From Azoarcus sp. DN11 (lineage in GTDB: Bacteria > Pseudomonadota > Gammaproteobacteria > Burkholderiales > Rhodocyclaceae), in NCBI RefSeq assembly GCF_003628555.1, contig NZ_CP021731.1, forward strand, positions 248,001 through 312,000: 64,000 bases of DNA. Direction: 5' to 3'. A program made the position numbers and the translations under genes. A model generated the notes under the pieces. The model was not told the origin of the DNA, ran no database searches, and was given only the letters and a program-made list of their open reading frames with translations. Of this stretch, positions 7,907-16,305 are shown in pieces; position 1 is the first letter of the stretch, and each line of letters opens with the position of its first letter.

Positions 7907-8488
7907 ATGCGTACCCAGATCGTTGCCGCCGCGTTCGGTGTCCTGGTCGGCAACGCAGTATTCGCCGCACCGCCCGACGTTCAATCCCTGACGCAGCCCT
8001 GCGCGGAATGCCACGGGGCGGCAGGTGTCAGTGGGGCCGCGAAGATGCCATACCTGAACGGCCAGCTGGCGGACTACCTGGAGCAGGAGATTGCCGGCCT
8101 CGCGAACGGCGACCGTATCAGCGACATCCCGAACCACGTGCCGAAGACGTGGTCCGCGCCGGACATCGCCGCCGTGGCGCAGTTCTACGCTCAAAGTACC
8201 GCGCAGCGTCCGGCGCAGTCCGTCGATCCGCAGAAAGTCGCGCAAGGCAAGGTCATCCACGGTAAGCGCTGTGCCGATTGTCATCCGGATGCCGGTCGCA
8301 GCTCGGACCACGATGCGCCGCTGATGGCGGGCCAGAATCTTGAATACATGCTCGAGCAAATCAAGGCATTCGTGTCGGGCAAACGTAAATTCGTCTACCT
8401 GATGGACGACGCCTTCCGGGGGTTGACGCCCGACGAACTCGCTTCGGTCGCGCATTTCTTCGCCAGCCAGGATCAACGCAAGAAGTAG
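7907..8488 (+). CDS. Periplasmic diheme cytochrome c (c4 / c553-like)
   Basis: 193 aa with a signal peptide (cleavage near AVFA-AP, residue 20) and two class I cytochrome domains. Heme motifs are CAECH (32-36) and CADCH (122-126). Likely distal Met ligands lie in KMPYLNGQ and APLMAGQ, each followed by the family's L-x-G-Q signature. Diheme c4-type proteins carry electrons between membrane quinol-oxidising complexes and terminal reductases or oxidases, and also occur as flavocytochrome-type partners. A second, monoheme cytochrome gene follows after 19 nt, probably in the same transcript. The gene sits just downstream of the IS, whose insertion may have changed its upstream region. Confidence 0.9.
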   Translation: MRTQIVAAAFGVLVGNAVFAAPPDVQSLTQPCAECHGAAGVSGAAKMPYLNGQLADYLEQEIAGLANGDRISDIPNHVPKTWSAPDIAAVAQFYAQSTAQRPAQSVDPQKVAQGKVIHGKRCADCHPDAGRSSDHDAPLMAGQNLEYMLEQIKAFVSGKRKFVYLMDDAFRGLTPDELASVAHFFASQDQRKK

Positions 8489-8507
8489 CGGCAGAGAGGC
8501 CGGCCGA

Positions 8508-8852
8508 ATGATCGATCCACGTCACGCAAGAATGTGGTTTCTCGCCGCGGCTGTTGCCCTGACCGTCGTTCCGGCACCGGCTTCCGCGATCGATGCCGCT
8601 GAGGCGCAAATGTTCGCGCGCCAGAACAGCTGCTTCAAATGCCATGCCATCGACAAGCGCAAGGATGGGCCGCCCTATCGCGAAGTCGCCGAGAAGTACC
8701 GCGGGCGGGACGACGCGCAGGCTGCGCTGCTCCACCACCTCACGTCCGGGCACAAGGTGAAGTTTCCGGATGGGCATGAGGAGAGCCACAAGATCCTCAA
8801 AGCGCCGCCCGAGGACATCGACAACCTGATCGGCTGGATACTGTCCCTGTAA
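8508..8852 (+). CDS. Periplasmic monoheme class I cytochrome c
   Basis: 114 aa from ATG 8508 (GAGAGG upstream); an in-frame ATG at 8532 gives a shorter leader. A signal peptide ends near ASA-ID (about residue 27), and one heme motif CFKCH lies at 42-46. The downstream pattern (KDGPPYREVAEKYRGR, LIGWILSL) is that of small c551/c552-type cytochromes, in which the distal Met would fall in the KVKFPDGH to ILKAP stretch. No Met is obvious there, so the sixth ligand is uncertain and could be a His. Probably co-transcribed with the diheme cytochrome 19 nt upstream as an electron-carrier pair. Confidence 0.85.
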   Translation: MIDPRHARMWFLAAAVALTVVPAPASAIDAAEAQMFARQNSCFKCHAIDKRKDGPPYREVAEKYRGRDDAQAALLHHLTSGHKVKFPDGHEESHKILKAPPEDIDNLIGWILSL

Positions 8853-9070
8853 GTGCCGCGCTGCGCTCGCGCGCGGCAAGGTCACGGTCTGAACCGAAGG
8901 TCCCCGCGGCGGGCGCGCCGGAACTCAAGACCCGTCGATCGCTCGAAGGCTGTATCGATCTGCCCACCGCAGGTCGTTGTCCGGCCGCAGGTGGTTCGGA
9001 TCGATACCGGACACTCGTTCCCAAGTGCGAACGAGACACTTGGACAGACGCCATCAGGCAGGAGGATGCC

Positions 9071-9625
9071 ATGAGTTCCATGAAACGGAAGTCAATGCTG
9101 GCCGTTGCCATCACAGCACTCGTTGCGGTCCCGGCGGGGGCCCTGGCGGGCATGTACGGAGAGGGCCCCGGCAGCCACCAGATGCATTCGCAGATGGGGA
9201 CCTCGGGACAGTTGCAGACGATGACCCCGAGCCAGTTGCTCGGCACCGAGGTGGTCGGCACCAACGGCGAGACCATCGGCACGGTGAAGACGGTCGTGCA
9301 GAGCCGCCAGGAGAAAAACATCCAGGCGGTGATTGCCGCCAGCGGGCTCGGGCTCGGCAACAGGGAGATTGCGGTGCCGCTCGACAGCATGCGTTATGAG
9401 GAGGGCAAGCTGCGGCTGAGCGCAAGCGCGGACGAACTGAAGGCGAGGCCCGCATACCGCGCCGAGCAGTACGTCGAGGTGCGGCCGACGGACCAGCCGA
9501 TCAGTGAATTCTCGGCGTTCGAGACCGTGTCCGGGAGAGCTGCGCCCCACAGGGGATCCATGTGGGACCGTGGCAGCAGCAATCCCAATGCGTTCTATCC
9601 CGAGAGCAATCAGTTCACGCCGTAA
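9071..9625 (+). CDS. Exported PRC-barrel domain protein
   Basis: 184 aa. AGGAGG at 9060-9065 sets the start at ATG 9071. A signal peptide (about 1-27, AGALA-G) precedes a PRC-barrel domain at about 52-125 (SQLLGTEVVGTNGETIGTVK, GLGNREIAVPLDSMRYEEGK, LRLSASADELKARP). The C-terminal 50 residues are low-complexity. PRC-barrels are small beta domains used in protein-protein contacts; exported forms are often stress- or envelope-related. The specific role is unknown. The gene has its own terminator and is separated by about 220 bp from the cytochromes, so it is probably an independent unit. Confidence 0.85.
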   Translation: MSSMKRKSMLAVAITALVAVPAGALAGMYGEGPGSHQMHSQMGTSGQLQTMTPSQLLGTEVVGTNGETIGTVKTVVQSRQEKNIQAVIAASGLGLGNREIAVPLDSMRYEEGKLRLSASADELKARPAYRAEQYVEVRPTDQPISEFSAFETVSGRAAPHRGSMWDRGSSNPNAFYPESNQFTP

Positions 9626-9672
9626 GCGCACCGACCGGAACGGTGTCGGGCGCGGAGCGTCCGATGCGCCAC

Positions 9673-9706
9673 AGCCGGCACGCCCGACGAGGTGCCGGCT
9701 TTTTTC
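9673..9706 (+). terminator. Rho-independent terminator after the PRC-barrel gene
   Basis: Inverted repeat AGCCGGCA (9673-9680) / TGCCGGCT (9693-9700) around a 12-nt loop, followed by six T on the plus strand. Confidence 0.88.
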
Positions 9707-9715
9707 TGCTTCGGC

Positions 9716-10246
9716 TCAGTTGTCGAACGCGGCGAGGTCTGCGGTGTCGCCCGGCACGTTCGCCGCGGCGGCGGTGAGGCAGTGGCTGAGGACCAGGCGC
9801 GGCGGCTCGAACGAGAAGATGAACGGCGCTGCCCGCTGCAAGGCGTTGAGTCCCAGGATCGCACGCGTGGCGCCGGGGAAGACCGCCGCCTCGACATCCT
9901 TGAGCCAGCATCCGCCGCCGATGCTCACGGCCTCGATCGCATACACCGGCACGGTCAGCTCGTTGCCGTTCGCGAGCCGGCCGCGCAAGTCCTTCACGTA
10001 GCGCACGCGGCCGGCCTGTGCGAGGCGCGCCAGCATGTCCTCGTTGATCGTCATGTAGCCGGAGCCGGTGTCGACCATCAGGTCGACGTTACCGAGTCCC
10101 GCAATCCGTCCTTCGACGTAGAAGGTCGTTGCGCTGGTCGCGCGCATGGCGACGGTGGTGTCGAACTCCCCCGCGCAGGCGAGGCCCACCGTGCCAGCCA
10201 GCGCGGCGGTCACAAGACACGAGAGAAGGCACGAGAATTTCCTCAT
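9716..10246 (-). CDS. Exported retropepsin-like aspartic protease (clan AA)
   Basis: 176 aa. The start at 10246 (MRKFSCLLSCLVTAALAG) gives a clear signal peptide ending near ACA-G; an open frame upstream lacks coding character. The active-site motif is V-D-L-M-V-D-T-G-S-G (Asp about residue 59), with the hydrophobic-Gly partner AILGLNALQ (about 130-138), the pattern of retroviral-type aspartic proteases, which act as dimers. The protein is short enough to be a single protease unit. Its substrate is unknown. It faces the PRC-barrel gene across the terminator at 9673-9706. Confidence 0.85.
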   Translation of the reverse strand: MRKFSCLLSCLVTAALAGTVGLACAGEFDTTVAMRATSATTFYVEGRIAGLGNVDLMVDTGSGYMTINEDMLARLAQAGRVRYVKDLRGRLANGNELTVPVYAIEAVSIGGGCWLKDVEAAVFPGATRAILGLNALQRAAPFIFSFEPPRLVLSHCLTAAAANVPGDTADLAAFDN

Positions 10247-10663
10247 CCGACGGTCCCCGGAAAAGTGGTTCACCCATTGCGTCCGGAGTACCGGCGATCG
10301 CGATATTAAACCAAGCAACGGGCGTGCCGGTACACGGCAAAAACGTCCGCTGTAACAAGCAGATACGGATTCCTCCGGCGAGTGAAGCGCCGCGGCTCGC
10401 CGCGAAAACGCGCGGGGCGCGAAAACAGGGGCGATGCGCCGCGGCGGCATGACGAATCGGTTGCCGGAGGGACCGGGGCGGGAGATGCGGGCGCCCGGCG
10501 CCGACGCGTGATCTGCGCACCATTCCGGAAACCGGTTCCCATATCAGGGAATTTGCTGCGCGGTGGCACAGCCTCGCGCCAGGGGGTGTGCCAGGGAGGG
10601 GCAAAGTATCGAGCATCGGCCCGGTCCGCATTACACTCCCGGGCACATTCACCGGACCGCGAA
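10247..10663. other. Divergent intergenic region, about 417 bp
   Basis: Lies between the protease gene (minus) and the acyltransferase-fusion gene (plus). The part at about 10300-10370 is less GC-rich and probably holds promoters. No gene, repeat or specific site was recognised. Confidence 0.4.
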
Positions 10664-12544
10664 ATGAGTTCCCAATTCCAGCTGATGCGCGAGCGGCGCT
10701 TCCTGCCTTTCTTCCTCACCCAGTTCCTCGGCGCCTTCAACGACAACCTGTACAAGAACGCGCTGGTCGTGCTGATCACCTTCCAGGCCGCGCGCTTCAC
10801 GACGCTTGCGCCGGGCATCCTCGTGAACCTCGCCGCGGGCCTCTTCATCCTGCCCTTCTTCCTGCTCTCGGCGACTTCCGGCCAGCTCGCGGACAAGTTC
10901 GAGAAGACGCGCCTGATCCGCTTCGTGAAGCGCTTCGAGATCGCCATCATGGCGCTCGCGGCGGTCGCTTTCGCGCTCGATTCGCTGGCGCTGCTGTTCG
11001 CGGCGCTCTTCCTGATGGGCGTGCATTCGACGATCTTCGGGCCGGTGAAATACGCGGTGCTGCCCGTCTATCTGCGTGAAGCGGAGCTCGTCGGCGGCAA
11101 CGCGCTGGTCGAATCCGGCACCTTCGTCGCGATCCTGCTCGGCACCATCGCCGGCGGGGTGGCGATCGCGCTGCCGGGCGGCGCGGCGTGGCTGTCGGCG
11201 GCGGTGATCGCCGTCGCCGTCGCGGGCTACCTGACGAGCCGGGCGATCCCCGTGGCGCCCGCCGCCGATCCCGGGCTGAAGATCAACTGGAACCCGCTCA
11301 CCGAGACCTGGCGCAACATCCGCTTCACGCGCGAGAACCGCACGGTCTTCCTGTCCATCCTCGGCATTTCGTGGTTCTGGTTCTACGGCGCGCTGTTCCT
11401 GTCGCAGTTCCCCGGCTACGCGAAGGATGTGCTGGGCGGCGACGAGCATTCGGTGACGCTGCTGCTTGCGCTGTTCTCGGTCGGCATCGGCGTCGGTTCG
11501 CTGCTGTGCGAGAAGCTCTCGGGCAAGCACGTCGAGATCGGCCTCGTGCCCTTCGGCTCGATCGGGTTGTCGCTCTTCGCCTTCGACCTGTGGCTCGCGA
11601 GCCCCGCGGCCGCGCCCGCCGGCAGCCCGCTGCCGCTCGCGGCGGTGCTGGGTGCCCCCGCGACCTGGCGTGCGCTCGTCGATCTGGTGATGATCGGCGT
11701 GTTCGGCGGCTTCTTCATCGTGCCGCTGTACGCGCTGGTGCAGGCGCGCTCCAATCCCGCGCACCGCTCGCGCATCATCGCCGGCAACAACATCCTCAAC
11801 GCCCTCTTCATGGTCGTCGCGGCCGGCCTCGGCGCCGGGCTGCTTGCCGCGGGCGTCACGATCCCGCAGCTGATCCTGATCACGGCGGTGCTCAACGCCG
11901 CCGTGGCGCTCTACATCTACACGCTGGTGCCCGAGTTCCTCGTGCGCTTCATCGCGTGGCTGCTCGTGCATACCGTGTACCGGCTGCGCGTGAAGGGCAT
12001 CGAGCACATCCCCGCGGACGGGCCGGCGCTGCTCGTCGCGAACCACGTCAGCTTCGTCGATGCGCTCGTGATCATGGCGGCCTCGCGTCGGCCGGTGCGC
12101 TTCGTGATGGACCACCGGATCTTCCGCTGGCCGGTGCTGTCCTTCGTGTTCCGCGCCAGCCGCGCGATCCCGATCGCCTCGGCGAAGGAGGACGCGGCGA
12201 TGATGAAGCGCGCCTTCGACGAGGTCGCCGGCGCGCTTGCAGCCGGGGAGCTGGTCGGCATCTTCCCCGAAGGGCGCATCACCGACGACGGCGAACTGAA
12301 ACCCTTCCGTTCGGGTGTCACGCGCATCCTCGCGCGCACGCCGGTGCCGGTGGTGCCGCTCGCGCTGCGCGGCCTGTGGGGCAGCAGCTTCAGCCGCAAG
12401 GACGGCCCCGCGTTCAGCCGGCCGCTGCGCCGCGGTTTCTTCAGCCGCATCGAGGTGGTCGGCGGCATGCCCGTCGCGGCCGAGGCGGCCACGCCCGAAA
12501 GCCTGCAGGCGGCGGTCGCCGGGCTGCGCGGCGAGATGCGCTAG
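10664..12544 (+). CDS. LplT-like MFS transporter fused to a PlsC-type acyltransferase
   Basis: 626 aa. An open frame extends upstream, but the hydrophobic MFS start (LMRERRFLPFFLTQFLGAFN) places the ATG at 10664. Residues about 8-425 are an MFS domain of the LplT lysophospholipid-translocase type (QFLGAFNDNLYKNA signature). Residues about 435-626 are a 1-acylglycerol-3-phosphate acyltransferase domain with HVSFVD (H-x4-D, His about 460) and FPEGRITDDG (about 533). In E. coli, LplT and Aas recover lysophospholipids as separate proteins, Aas also carrying an acyl-ACP synthetase domain. Here flipping and reacylation are fused and no synthetase domain is present, as in many betaproteobacteria. 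Its stop overlaps the stop of the convergent hydrolase gene. Confidence 0.9.
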   Translation: MSSQFQLMRERRFLPFFLTQFLGAFNDNLYKNALVVLITFQAARFTTLAPGILVNLAAGLFILPFFLLSATSGQLADKFEKTRLIRFVKRFEIAIMALAAVAFALDSLALLFAALFLMGVHSTIFGPVKYAVLPVYLREAELVGGNALVESGTFVAILLGTIAGGVAIALPGGAAWLSAAVIAVAVAGYLTSRAIPVAPAADPGLKINWNPLTETWRNIRFTRENRTVFLSILGISWFWFYGALFLSQFPGYAKDVLGGDEHSVTLLLALFSVGIGVGSLLCEKLSGKHVEIGLVPFGSIGLSLFAFDLWLASPAAAPAGSPLPLAAVLGAPATWRALVDLVMIGVFGGFFIVPLYALVQARSNPAHRSRIIAGNNILNALFMVVAAGLGAGLLAAGVTIPQLILITAVLNAAVALYIYTLVPEFLVRFIAWLLVHTVYRLRVKGIEHIPADGPALLVANHVSFVDALVIMAASRRPVRFVMDHRIFRWPVLSFVFRASRAIPIASAKEDAAMMKRAFDEVAGALAAGELVGIFPEGRITDDGELKPFRSGVTRILARTPVPVVPLALRGLWGSSFSRKDGPAFSRPLRRGFFSRIEVVGGMPVAAEAATPESLQAAVAGLRGEMR

Positions 12545-13410
12545 TCGCGCGCCAGGAAAGCCTCGATCGCCGCCGCGACCTGCTGCGGCTGGTCGTGCTG
12601 CAGGTTATGGCCGGAGTCGGTGATCGTGACGCGCCGCACGTCCGCGAAGCAGGCGAGGCGGCGCTCGACCTCGGCGGGGGCGTCGGCAAAGCGCTCGGCC
12701 ACGTAGCCCTTGTCGGCGAGCATCATCAGCACCGGCGCCTTGATCCCGCGCCAGGCCGCCATCACGTCGCCGGCCTGGTAGCGCACCGGCGACGGCACCT
12801 TGTGCCACGGGTCGCCCGCCATGGTCACCTGGCCGTCGGGCAGCGCGCGCGACACGTTGCGTGCGAGGAAGGCGGCCTTCGCGTCAGTGAGCCGCGGATT
12901 GGCGAGCTGCAGCCGGCGTGCGAACGTGTCGTGGTCCGCGTAGCCGCGCAGCGGCTGTTCCTTGCGCAGGTTGTCGAGCCAGCCGGCGAGCTGCGCGGGC
13001 GCATCGCCTTCGGCCGTCGCGGTCAGGCCGAGGAAGTCCATCATCACGAGCTGCGCGACGCGGTCCGGGCGCACGCCGCTGTAGGCCGACGAGATCGCCG
13101 CGCCCATGCTGTGACCGACGAGGCGCGCCGGGCGGTCGGGCGAATAGTGCGCGAGCAGCGCGTCGAGGTCGCCGTAGTAGTCGGGGAACCAGTATGGCCG
13201 GCCGAGCCACTCGCTCATGCCGTAACCGCGCCAGTCGGGCGCGATCACGTGCCAGTCGTGCGCGAGCGCGTCGACGACAAACTGGAAGGTGGCGGAGGTG
13301 TCCATCCAGCCGTGCAGGAAGAACACCGCCGGGGCATCGGCGTTGCCCCAGTGGCGCACGTTGTAGCGCAGCCCGCGGAGGTCGAGCTGCTCGCAGTGGG
13401 AAGCTTTCAT
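12541..13410 (-). CDS. Alpha/beta-hydrolase fold protein
   Basis: 289 aa starting at ATG 13410 (MKASHCEQLDLRGLRYNVRH). It has the classical fold motifs: oxyanion HGWMD (about 33-37), nucleophile elbow G-H-S-M-G (Ser about 101), and C-terminal DSGHNLQHDQP (catalytic His about 266). There is no signal peptide, so it is probably cytoplasmic. Related proteins include epoxide hydrolases, haloalkane dehalogenase-like enzymes and carboxylesterases; the lid region (about 125-200) does not point to one substrate. The stop codons of this gene and the convergent upstream gene overlap. Confidence 0.85.
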   Translation of the reverse strand: MKASHCEQLDLRGLRYNVRHWGNADAPAVFFLHGWMDTSATFQFVVDALAHDWHVIAPDWRGYGMSEWLGRPYWFPDYYGDLDALLAHYSPDRPARLVGHSMGAAISSAYSGVRPDRVAQLVMMDFLGLTATAEGDAPAQLAGWLDNLRKEQPLRGYADHDTFARRLQLANPRLTDAKAAFLARNVSRALPDGQVTMAGDPWHKVPSPVRYQAGDVMAAWRGIKAPVLMMLADKGYVAERFADAPAEVERRLACFADVRRVTITDSGHNLQHDQPQQVAAAIEAFLARD

Positions 13411-13468
13411 GCTGTCGATGATAGCAAGCCCGGCCGGCCCGCGCCGGGCCGGCACCGTCGCGGAAGGT

Positions 13469-14578
13469 TCACGCCGCGGTGATTTCGCGCGCCGTCAGCG
13501 TGTAGCGGAAGTTCGCCGGATCCAGGCTGTCGAAGCGGCCGTCGCGGTTCTCGCCCTGCGGATACATCAGGTAGGGCGCGTCGGGGCCGTCGCTGCCCGG
13601 CAGGCGGATGTCGTGGCCGAAGTTGTACGCCAGCCAGTTCATCTCCCACGCGCCGAACAAGGTGTTGCGCGCTGCCACGACTTTCGGATCGGACAGCAGC
13701 AGGTTGCCCGGCGGCTCCTCGAGCGCGACCTTGCGCACGTCGGCCGGATCGATCGGCGTCCAGCCCGCGTGTTCCAGCCAGACCTCGGCGCGGCAGTGCT
13801 GCGCGCGCGACACGTCGCCGCTCTTGCCCAGGCTCTTGTAGCCGTAGCGCGAGTCGGCGACGCGGATGCCGTAGACGTCGCGCGCCGGCACGCCCACGGA
13901 GCGCGCGAGGCCGACGTACAGCGCGTTGAGGTCGGCGCACTTGCCCGAGAGGTCTCCGGTCTCCAGCATCGCGCGGATGTCGCCCAGGCCGCAGCCGCGC
14001 GTTTTGGGGTTGCGGAAGGTGTTCGCGACGATCCACTCGTAGATCGCGCGCGCCTTGTCCTCGTCGGCCTTCGCGCCGCGCGTGATCTCGCGTGCGGTGT
14101 CGAGCACGATGCCGTCGGTCGGCAGCATCGCCGTCGCCCGTGTGTACAGCGCGCGCTCGGCCGCGGCGAGTCGCGGCACGCAGCCGCCGTGCGTGAGGTC
14201 GACCGCACGGTCGCGCGTCGCGCAGCGGCTCACGACCTCGACCACCGGGGCGTCGGTCGCCACCGGCCAGGTCGCGTGCAGCATCGTTGCGCCGTAGACC
14301 GGGTCGGTTGCGAGCGCCATCTCCTTGGCATTGCCGGTCCACGCGTTGCCGACGGGGCGGCTCCAGCCGCTTTCGGCCACCGTCGGCAGCGGGATCCACA
14401 CCTGGGTCGGGCCGTCCGTCGCGACCGGCTCGACGCGCGTCACGAGCTCGAACACGCGCCAGCCGTTCTCCGGCCGCGGCGTGAAGACGGGCGCGACGGG
14501 CTGCGCCGCGCGGCTCCATGCGGGCAGCGCGAGGCTCGCGGCGATCGCGGAGGTCTTGAGGAAATTTCTGCGGTTCAT
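13469..14578 (-). CDS. Tat-exported transglutaminase-like protein
   Basis: 369 aa from ATG 14578. The N-terminus MNRRNFLKTSAIAAS is a twin-arginine signal, so the protein is probably exported folded. The transglutaminase-like core carries the Cys-His-Asp triad: GKCADLN (Cys about 214), AQHCRAEVWL (His about 261) and PIDPAD (Asp about 278). Such domains act as cysteine peptidases or amidases on peptides or peptidoglycan-like substrates; the substrate here is unknown. The TlpA-like gene ends 16 nt upstream on the same strand, so the two probably form an operon in which the thioredoxin-like protein could keep the active-site Cys reduced. Confidence 0.85.
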   Translation of the reverse strand: MNRRNFLKTSAIAASLALPAWSRAAQPVAPVFTPRPENGWRVFELVTRVEPVATDGPTQVWIPLPTVAESGWSRPVGNAWTGNAKEMALATDPVYGATMLHATWPVATDAPVVEVVSRCATRDRAVDLTHGGCVPRLAAAERALYTRATAMLPTDGIVLDTAREITRGAKADEDKARAIYEWIVANTFRNPKTRGCGLGDIRAMLETGDLSGKCADLNALYVGLARSVGVPARDVYGIRVADSRYGYKSLGKSGDVSRAQHCRAEVWLEHAGWTPIDPADVRKVALEEPPGNLLLSDPKVVAARNTLFGAWEMNWLAYNFGHDIRLPGSDGPDAPYLMYPQGENRDGRFDSLDPANFRYTLTAREITAA

Positions 14579-14594
14579 GTTGATCGTCTCCGTT

Positions 14595-15149
14595 TCAGGC
14601 CTTGCCCGAACGATTCGCGGTGACGCTGCGGATGCGCGCGCGCACGCTGTCGTGATGCCAGTCGAGATCACCGCGCACGCGCAGCTGCGGCTGATGGGCA
14701 GCGTCGAGGAGCAGGGTGGTCGGCAGGTAGCGCACGTCCCACGCGCGCGAGATGACCTGCTCGGGATCGTTCACGAACGGCGGGTCGACGAGGTGGTCGT
14801 CGAAGAAGCGGCGCACCGCGTCCGCACGGTCGGCGACCGCGACAGTGACGAGCGCGAGGCCCGGTTCCGATTCGGCGAGGCTGACGAGTGCCGGCATTTC
14901 CGTGCGGCAGGGTTTGCACCAGGTCGCCCAGAAATTGACCAGCACGGATTTGCCGCGCAGCGGTTCCAGTGCCCGGCGCAGGGCGGCGGGCGCAGGCGGA
15001 AGCTGGCTCACCGCCTCCAGCTTGTCGCCCGGCTGCGGTGTCCGCGAGCTGCCGGGCATGGACAGCGCCGGCGGCGCGATTGCGGCCGCGACGAGGCCTC
15101 CGATGGAGGCGAGCACGCGCCGTCGTCCGGCACGATGCGGATCGAACAT
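14595..15149 (-). CDS. TlpA-like periplasmic thiol-disulfide oxidoreductase
   Basis: 184 aa. The N-terminal segment (HRAGRRRVLASIGGLVAAAIA) contains RRR before a hydrophobic stretch and could be a Tat signal or a membrane anchor. The thioredoxin domain (about 55-170) has the active site WCKPC (Cys 78 and 81) and the cis-Pro loop YLPTTLLL. TlpA/ResA-like proteins reduce periplasmic disulfides, for example in cytochrome c maturation or metal-site assembly. The adjacent Tat-exported transglutaminase with a catalytic Cys suggests it serves that enzyme. Confidence 0.88.
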   Translation of the reverse strand: MFDPHRAGRRRVLASIGGLVAAAIAPPALSMPGSSRTPQPGDKLEAVSQLPPAPAALRRALEPLRGKSVLVNFWATWCKPCRTEMPALVSLAESEPGLALVTVAVADRADAVRRFFDDHLVDPPFVNDPEQVISRAWDVRYLPTTLLLDAAHQPQLRVRGDLDWHHDSVRARIRSVTANRSGKA

Positions 15150-15510
15150 GATTCCTTCTCTCCCGAATCCTTCGTGGCGGCGCGCGCAGGCGCGAAGCCA
15201 CAGCCGCCCCGGTGCGGAAGTCGCCGGGGCTTAAAAGGGGATGCACAAGGGCGTCCCGTCCGTGAAACAATGCGGTACGCAGACCGCGTCAGGCGGCCGA
15301 TGCACAGATCGGCCTTTCGTGCCCGAATTTGCAATTATCGCACGGCCGCGGCGGGGCCTGCGTGGGGTGGTGAAATTCCCCAGTCGGGGTCGCGTAAGTC
15401 TCTGCCTTGCTGAGGAAAGTTGGTTACGATCCAGTCGAATGGTATTTTTTTTGCGTGATAGAATTTGCGGTTCCACGGCTAATCGGCCGTGACGTTTACG
15501 GAGAATTCCT
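15150..15510. other. Divergent intergenic region upstream of the NrfJ-like lipoprotein
   Basis: About 360 bp. The AT-richer end holds the candidate sigma-54 promoter at 15440-15455. A partial palindrome TTCCCCAGTCGGGGTC at 15376-15391 resembles the activator-site pattern seen elsewhere only in its left half and its central CC/GG pairs. Nothing else was recognised. Confidence 0.45.
15440..15455 (+). promoter_or_regulatory. Candidate sigma-54 (-24/-12) promoter of the NrfJ-like lipoprotein gene
   Basis: TGGTATTTTTTTTGCG: GG at 15441-15442 and GC at 15453-15454 are separated by exactly 10 bp, with TTGC at -12 and TGG-A at -24. This puts the transcript start near 15465 and the GTG at 15511. Eight of twelve key consensus positions match. 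A competing reading is an extended -10 (TG-A-TAGAAT, 15456-15464) for sigma-70 without a good -35. Confidence 0.5.
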
Positions 15511-16230
15511 GTGAAAGCCTGGTTGTTGGTCGCTGTTGCCGCGTCGGTCGGCCTTGCTGCATGTTCCAAGAAAGAAGAGGCTGCCGCGCCGAGCCCGGCG
15601 CCCCAGGCCGCTGCGCCCGCGGCTCCGGCGGGGCCCGCAGCCGTTTCCGCCGCCACGCCGAATACCGGCAAGGTCGTGCAGCTGCAGCAGGGCGGCGGCT
15701 ACACCTACGCCGAGGTCGAGACGGCCAACGGCGAGAAGGTGTGGATCGCCGGCGGGCAGATCGAAGTCAAGGCCGGTGACACCGTCCAGTGGGGCGACTC
15801 GGCCGTGATGACCAACTTCGCGTCGAAGTCGCTGAACCGCACGTTCGACCGCATCCTGTTTGTAAACGCCTGGGGTCCCGCCGGCTCCGCGCCGACCGGC
15901 GTGGCGCCGCACGGCACGCAGCCGCTGGCCGGCCCGGCGATGGGCCAGCATCCGCCGATGCCGGGCATGCAGCAGCCGGCCGCGCAGGCCGCCGCGCCGG
16001 CCGGCAGCAGCGGTCAGGTGAAGAGCGTCGTGAACGGCGGCGGCTATACCTATCTCGAAGTGCAGCAGAACGGCGCCACCGTGTGGGTCGCCGCGCCGGT
16101 CACCGAGGCGAAGGCGGGCGACACGGTCAGCTGGGGTGACGGCATGGTCATGACGAACTTCACCAGCACCTCGCTCAACCGCAAGTTCGACCAGATCATC
16201 TTCGCCAGCGCGGTGCGCGTGGGCAAGTGA
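15511..16230 (+). CDS. Lipoprotein with two tandem NrfJ-like domains
   Basis: 239 aa starting at GTG 15511 (GGAG 8 nt upstream). A signal with lipobox LAAC (Cys about 18) makes it a lipoprotein. After an Ala/Pro linker come two copies of the same domain, about 53-117 and 168-238. Each runs G-x-V, GGGYTYxEV, V-W-(I/V)-A, K-A-G-D-T-V, V-M-T-N-F and S-L-N-R-x-F-D-x-I-x-F. This resembles NrfJ-related small proteins linked to cytochrome c nitrite reductase loci, whose biochemical role is not established. The Met/Pro-rich spacer (about 118-165) separates the copies. The sigma-54-like promoter ties it to the other cytochrome units in this window. Confidence 0.75.
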   Translation: MKAWLLVAVAASVGLAACSKKEEAAAPSPAPQAAAPAAPAGPAAVSAATPNTGKVVQLQQGGGYTYAEVETANGEKVWIAGGQIEVKAGDTVQWGDSAVMTNFASKSLNRTFDRILFVNAWGPAGSAPTGVAPHGTQPLAGPAMGQHPPMPGMQQPAAQAAAPAGSSGQVKSVVNGGGYTYLEVQQNGATVWVAAPVTEAKAGDTVSWGDGMVMTNFTSTSLNRKFDQIIFASAVRVGK

Positions 16231-16273
16231 TCCGGCGGCGGCCGCACCCGTGTGCGGCCCGGGATGCAGCAGG

Positions 16274-16303
16274 GGGCCGTGCTTTTCGCGCGGCCCTTTG
16301 CAT
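16274..16303 (+). terminator. Likely terminator after the NrfJ-like lipoprotein gene
   Basis: GGGCCG (16274-16279) / CGGCCC (16291-16296) with an 11-nt loop, then TTTGCATTTT. A second GC-rich hairpin (GGCCGCAC / GTGCGGCC) lies just upstream at about 16241-16260. The convergent creA gene ends at 16306. Confidence 0.6.
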
Positions 16304-16305
16304 TT

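Noticed and set aside
9001..9034. GTTCCCAAGTGCGAAC upstream of the PRC-barrel gene as an operator of the TTCC-N8-GGAA type
   Set aside because: The arms are GTTC/GAAC, a different pattern, and no sigma-54 promoter lies downstream.
11188..13482. 764-codon plus-strand frame spanning two real genes
   Set aside because: Crosses the acyltransferase fusion out of frame and runs antisense through the hydrolase; Arg/Ala/Pro-rich with no motif.
15376..15391. TTCCCCAGTCGGGGTC as a fourth activator palindrome
   Set aside because: Only four of eight positions are symmetric and the right arm lacks GGAA, so it was not listed as a site.
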